The position numbers were made by a program, and so were the translations under genes. The notes beneath the pieces are model-generated. The model was given only the letters and a program-made list of their open reading frames with translations. It made no database searches and was not told the origin of the DNA. Below are positions 52,101 through 59,216 of a DNA stretch of 64,000 bases, piece by piece; positions within the stretch are counted from its first letter, which is position 1, and every line of letters begins with the position of its first letter. The stretch is taken from NCBI GenBank assembly GCA_016806645.1, contig JACSYO010001600.1, forward strand, positions 364,001 through 428,000, in the 5' to 3' direction. Source of the DNA: Ophiodon elongatus (taxonomy: Eukaryota; Chordata; Actinopteri; Perciformes; Hexagrammidae).

Positions 52101-55100
52101 AGGATGATGGAACCCAGAGAAGGATCGCTCAAATCTGTGAATTTGTTCTTTAGGTCAAAGCTCGTGAACATCTGAAGGGGGATGGAGTGTAAATTGATGG
52201 ATGATGCAACACTTGCATGAATGCAGACACTTTACCAGTCCGCAAATCAATCTCATAGACCATTTTACTTCACCCAAACTCCGTCTGGTGGGTCAGCAAC
52301 TCCATCGCTCAACTTCTGACTGAAATTGTTACATTTACCTGCTGATAACCCCTACTGTGAAAGCAACATGTTAACATGTTTTTTTTTAAACTTTTAAGTA
52401 ACTATGTGTTAGGTGAAAGGTGTCTCTTGCAGAGATGAAACCAAAGATAATCATCACCAGCTCTGCCTTTCCCCTAGTCATTTTAGCATCTTTGAGGTTA
52501 TTTGTGTTGGTTTTCACGACCTGCAATTGTATTGTTTCAGTTTACTCTCACTGCTTTTATCAAACTTATTTCCAGCAGCCGGCTGCTCTGAAAACCTCAC
52601 TGTATACTATCTGCTCCAAAATAGCAGACAAAGTTAGGGACCAGCTGCGAACGTGGCTAAAGAGACAGTTTCTTCAAATATGTTGGTAGAGAACAAAACA
52701 GAGCTAAAAGGAAAGTTAATGTATGACCTGTTTTTCGTCAGGTGGACGGACTCCAAACGATTGCCTATAATGTTAATGTTAATGAATGCAGTTCTAGCAA
52801 ATTCGTTCCCCTGAACAATTTTAAATTCATGGTAATGTGTTTACATATGTTTATTCAGTGCTTCTTTTAATATTGCTTGTACATTTTTAACAATGTATAC
52901 AAGTTAATAAAAGAAATCTGAGTAATATATAAAAGAGGAAAGTAGAATACACATCAGCAGATCTGAAATTTGTTGATCCTGAAAAAATTTAATTTATGAC
53001 CTGCAACTTTGATATTGACCCGATTTGTCCAAAAGTAGCTATGGGTTTGTTTCTTTACTCACTGAGAAACAAAATGTTGTCAGTGAGCTTCTTCTTCACA
53101 GTGTTTAGCTTTTGTTTTTTCTGTGCTCCCTTTGGTTCCCTCTGCAGAAGCTGGTAAATATGAGCTCACTGTTTACACTTTATTGATACAGTTTCTGCTT
53201 CCTCTCCCTCTCAGAGCCCATGCGTGCCTTGCGGGGTCTGACGGCTGCAGAGATCCAGCCCCGGCAGCTGGGCCTTCAGTGGGAGCCGCTGGGCTACAAC
53301 CTCACCCGCTGTCACACCTACTCCTTGTCCCTGTGCTACCGCTACTCCATGCCGACAGGCGGCAGCGGCGGGAACAACGCAACCGTCCGAGAGTGCCTGT
53401 CCGTGGATCGTAACACCTCTCACTTCACCCTGAGGGACCTGCCACCCTTCCGAGCGGTCCACGTCCGGCTGGCACTGGCCAACCCCGAGGGCAAGAAGGA
53501 GAGCAGAGAGGTCACCTTCCAGACTGAGGAAGACAGTGAGTGGGCGGTTTTTATTTCACCCAGTGAGCAGTAGACGGGACAAAAGATGCAAGGGTTTTTG
53601 CAAGGATGCTTTTGTGTATGCACTGACGCTCTTTATTGTCATAGTTTCTCAGCTCTGGCTGCAGAACTTCTTGAATTTCTAGCTTTCTTTGCTTGCTCCC
53701 TCATGCACAGATAACCATTGTACATTGCTTACACAAATCCATGCCTTTACCAGCAAAAAAAAAAAAAGGACAAATATTGACTCACAAAATAAGCTGGATC
53801 AGCATAGCTAAATGGAAGATCAGCCTTTTAAATGGAAACCAGTGGAGCATTAATCAGCTCGGGCTGTGGCCGGTAGCAAAATGGTAAAATTATTTTGCTT
53901 ATCTTTGTATTAATATTTTTCTGTGTACATCAGCAGATTAGGCACATTCTAATGCAAATTCCCAGAGAGTGGAAGTACAGAAGGTCAAAGACTTATTGTT
54001 ATGTAGAATAAGCAAGACTTTTCAATGTAATTGAATGCCACTCAGAAAGATTCTTGACCCGGTGGAGAGAGTGAGTGGGAAGGACGGCTATGATATGAAT
54101 TTGGCAGCATTTATTTATTTATTTCATCATCAAAAATGCATATTATCATCGGCTTAAAAATTGAATATTGTTCTTCTTTCAATTTTACAGCGACACTATA
54201 AAAATAATAAGCAGTGGAGGATATAAGAAAAAAATTACTTAATTATGTACACCTACACATTACCGTATCGCAGGCAGAAGGAAATTAATTTACATAAATT
54301 GAATAACACACAGAATGTATTTTATTTACTCATTAGATTTGGTCGGTTAGGAAGTGACATGTAAAAACACATCTCAAAAAAAATAAATGCCGTGATTGTA
54401 CCCACTTGATATTTTCAATGTCAGCACCAATGGAATGCTTTGCTTTTGAGGCAGTCTGACAGTTTGACAATCCCCAATCCCCCTCTCACAAGGAGAGCCG
54501 CCATCACCCTTACATCTACAGTAATTGAGCCTCAGCCAGTGACAGCTCCTCCTGCCTGTTTCATATGGGCTCAACAATCAAACACTGGTGAAGCAGTTTG
54601 CTTATGCTGTGTCTCTGCTGCTTCTAGGAAGCAGATTTGGCTGTGAAGGCTTCATGGATACCGCAGGATTTTCTCATAGCGTGCTTTGCCTACCACAGCT
54701 TCAGCTTCTGAGGCAAACAGACAGGTCAAAAAAGTTTGATATTGCAGTAGAGGGGCATTGAATAATTCAGTCACAGCTAACAGACAGTGAGACCTCTCCA
54801 CTACCTTTTTAAGGAATCAAAATTGACAGTAAATATTTCATGCTTTGGAAGCACTGGAATTAAAACATTCAGTGATGTTCAAGCAAATGACAATTTGTTT
54901 TCATTGTATGAATGTTAAGTAGCATGAAGCTCATTTGCCCCCAGGAGAGTTTGAAAAAGTAAAAGCAACCTTAATATCAGGACATTACAATATAAATAAC
55001 AATGCTAGAACGAACAGCAACAGAGGCCCAATTTCCAACAACATTTAGGCCTATGTCTCTTGAACCGAAAGGAAACATTGTACAATGGTAGTTTTGCAGA

Positions 55101-58100
55101 CTGAGACAGTCTCACTTTATTCAGGCCTATTTATTGCTTTAACTTTCATTTCCTGTGTCTTCCTGAATTCCTACATTTTAAAATGGAAATGTGACTCACT
55201 CAAAATAGATGCAGCCGGGTTTATTTTTGGAATCCTTTCAGGTGAGCAACTGTGTGTTTTCACTTTCAAAACTATCAGGGTTAGCAACATATTAGTTAAG
55301 ACTACTCTCTCAGCGTGAGAGCTCTCTTAATTCAAATTTTGTGAGACGTTAATGCTAGAGGGATATTTTCACAAGTGCTACCTCAGGGGCACCAGAGCCA
55401 GCAGTCAACTGTGAATGATAATTTATTCTCCGAATTTTGTAAACCGTCCAGCACTTGCCACCAAAAAAGTAGGTTCTGCTTTAGGGAAATGCATCTCATT
55501 AAGCCAAAACATGCAGCGAGGTACTCAGCCAGTTCACAGGTTGGATTACTTTGCCGTCTTTCTGTCAGTAAGGTGCTAAAGAAGAAAAATTGACTGTCAT
55601 GCTCCAAGACACGGTGCTCTGTTATCAGACAGTAGAAGCCAGAATCTCAATTCATCCTGAGGGCTGAAAGCAAGCCGGTCCACTGTTTCCTTTCATCACC
55701 TCCCTTCTGCTCCGTCTCCCTATTCCCTCTTTTTCGTCCACCTCCCTCCCTCCTTGGCCATGTGCCTTTTCACTCTGTCAAAAATGTTTTTACCCCCTGG
55801 TATTCCTGCGCAAGAGCCCATTAACTTGAGCAGTGTTGGTTTCAGAGAAGGTTGTTTTTTTTTTGCCTCTTCTGCTGTAGTTCCTGGCGGCATCGCTCCA
55901 GAGTCCTTGACCTTCACCCCGCTCGATGACATGATCTTCCTCAAGTGGGAGGAGCCCGTAGAGCCCAACGGTCTCATCACGCAGTACGAGGTAGGACACC
56001 TCGTTAGGCATGTGGAACGATGCAGCCGCCTTCACATCATGCATTAATCCTCTTTAGGTGTAGGGTGTTATTTTCCCCATGCCAATATCTATTTTATTCA
56101 TCCTCCTTCAGTGTGATGATGACTGAAATCAAGGAAAACTGTCCGTTGCTCACTTGAAAGACTGTGCTGCTCCCCCTCTTTGATTTCCCTCAGGCTTGTT
56201 TTTCTTCTGGTTCTTGCCCAAATGCTGGTAGCACACATGAGCCTGAGCCACTAGAGTGCGGAGGACCCACTTTTCACAGTTCATGGGATTTACTGTACAT
56301 GTTCATATGGTAATGAAGCTGAGGCACAGACTTCGGGCTGTAATTACATGGGGGACAACCACTCTAATTACTTATTTGCCTAAGAGATGCCTCCACAAGG
56401 GGGCAATTTTAAATGTTTCTAATTAATTATTGATGGCCCCATATCAACCATAGACCTTTGTAGTATGGGCTTTGGAGCATTTTCTGTAAGTAGATGTGAA
56501 GACCCACTCTAGCTTAACACATGGTTCGCCTGATGGGGAGAGAAACTGGTTTCCATTCACACGCAGAAGAAGCCTGGAAACTGAGGAACCAGGCAAGGAA
56601 TTGAGTGGTACCATAACATTGCTCTGCATACAGATGAGGTGCCCTCATCGCCAACCTCCAAATATTACTGAGGTTCAAGATGTCTTCGAACAAAAGGAAA
56701 AGACGGATTTTCACCTCACATAATTTGCACAAATTTGACATTTGGTGCAGTCCATGTTTATTCACCCAGAACAGCCAATGTACCAACTGTGCATACATTA
56801 ACTGTCACTTTCTTTTATAGTGCTCTAACTGTAAGCTCGCTACCACCTTTAATACTGTGTACATGATAGTGTGCCTGTGTATGATCAGCCAAATTTGCAT
56901 CCAACGGTCTCTCCGTTTTGTTTGTAATTGCACCGCGATTACCAAGAAATAAGTGTATATAATTGTTTCTTTGCGTAATCCCATTCCCATTCGTATATAT
57001 AGTGGTGCAGGAATGAGGTAATTCTCTTGGCCAACCCCGGACTTTAGGACTCATTCCTGCACCACACTAGGCACAGTTGGTGAGCAGTTCTGTTTATTTG
57101 TGTTAAAATATATACATACCCAAAAATGTAGAGTGTTTCGTAGCTCTGATGACCCATTATATAATAACTGAGTGTCATTTGAGTGTCCTCTTAAACAAAA
57201 CCTCAGAAAAGAACAATGACGAATGCTCAATTTTAGTGCTATCCTCACTACATTTGGAAAAGGATGTGTCCAGTTATTTTTTTTTTGGTATGGCTCGATT
57301 GTATTTTTAAGCTGACCAGAAGAAGCCATAGGCACATATTGTATGTCCAATCAAAGATTCAAGACAGCATACTGTATATTAAAAGATAAAAAAACTAAAT
57401 GTTTATCCATTTGGTCAAAATTTGCCTCAGTATCATGTATACCCCTGTATGATATATCTGTGACAAGCGAAAATGGGTCTACATCAGCCATGCTGATACT
57501 GCGGTCTGACTCTAATATACATGCATACTTTCAGGTTGACTTTGTCAACATTACATGAAGGGCTAAAAAAAAAATAAACAAAGTTACGTTATTTTAAAAG
57601 GAATAGTTAAAATACTAAACATTGAAGAGCAATCCTCTTGTCCTCCATAAGTCATGTCCTGTAGAACCTATATAGGTTAATCAATAACAAATTATACTGA
57701 CCTGTTATTTTATCTGGACCATCCATCCATTTATCCATCAATTTTAAAAATCTCTTATCCTGCTTAGGGTCATTGGGGACTGACGGCTATCCCGGCATGC
57801 ATTGGGTAGATGCGAGGGACACATCTTAGGTTTCTAGTCTCTCACAGGCCAAACAAGCATAGATAGACAAACACATTCACTCTCATTCACTCGTGGCTTC
57901 CAGTTCCAGCTGACCTACAGTACGTTTCTCTGGACTGTAGGCGTGAATTGTAGCAGAAGTCAGAAAAGCCAACATGAACAAAGAAAGATCCCAGACAGCC
58001 GAGTCGGGTTCAAACTGAGGAACTCCTCGCTCTAAGGTCGCACTGCTAATTGAACCACCATGCTGAAGTGCAGCCAAGAATGACGAATGGGCAATTTTAC

Positions 58101-59176
58101 AAGCAGCCTGGCTGATTTACTCAGTTTTATGAATCTTGATTTACAGACTTAAACACGTTCATCAAATTGCAACAAAAAAGCAATAACATCATACCGGTCT
58201 TCATTCATACTTGTCATTTTTAGTACTTGTTTTTTTTCTCCCGCTTTAATTTATCAACTAATCCTGGATATATATGTTAAATCAGGCCAGCAGTGCTGTA
58301 GAACGAGGACATGACACAGAATCTACCCGAGTCTGATTATCAGAGGCTAACTGCAGCATAAGATGTATTAGCTCCGCGCTGTGAGACGACATTTTAAGAT
58401 TAATTGAGAGGCCTTTCTTGTGAGAGAGCCTTTAAATAAAATGCCATCTAAATTCAGTCTTTCAGGTAGTGTGAATAATAAGCTACAGGCTGTGTGAAGC
58501 ATATTACGGATAGTCTATGGGCTTGTGCAGTAAGATTTGTTCTGACTTAACAATGGTTTAAATTAGGGAATACTTACTATGATCTAATTTGAACACTAAT
58601 TTGAACGTGCCATGGTGAAAGCCCCAAAATCTTACTTTGAAAGTTTGTTCATTTCCATCAGACTCCAGAGCTTGTGATGGGTCTTTTTTGAGAGCCATAG
58701 TTAAGGCAAAGGTCAGTCGGTTGGTCCATCAATAAAGCAATTTTCTCCCAGTAGCATCATTAGGTCATCAGTGTTTCACATTAATTACCTAGACTGTGGC
58801 GGTTCGTCTGATTTGTTTCGTAATGAACCGAAAAGATTTTCACACCCACGCAGTCCGCCCGGGGTATATTGGGGGCTGCTCGCATGGCCGGAAAGGTTTG
58901 TTTAAACCCAGCGTCCTCTTTTCCCTGTTTCCAGATCAGCTACCAGAGTATCGAGTCGTCAGACCCAGGCATTAACGTGCCGGGTCCTCGTCGGACCGTG
59001 TCCAAGATGAAGAACGAGACCTACCACATGTTCTCCGGCCTGCATCCTGGAACCACCTACCTGGTGTCAGTCCGAGCCCGAACCGCCAAGGGGTTTGGCC
59101 AGACAGCGCTCACCGAGATCACAACCAACATCTCTGGTGAGACCGGTCATGGTTGGTTCAATGTAGCAATGTTTAG

Positions 59177-59216
<40 letters not shown>

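Larger units (their letters stand above)
46784..53214 (+). other. ptpru: ptpru intron between fibronectin repeats 1 and 2
   Basis: This 6,431-base intron starts GTGAGT and ends CTCTCAG. It contains C and G homopolymer tracts around a GC- and CpG-richer interval (48224-48592), a decayed LINE-like dispersed repeat (51783-52170) and a second dispersed repeat directly downstream (52430-52790). Short open frames inside the last repeat are not treated as genes. Confidence 0.85.
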
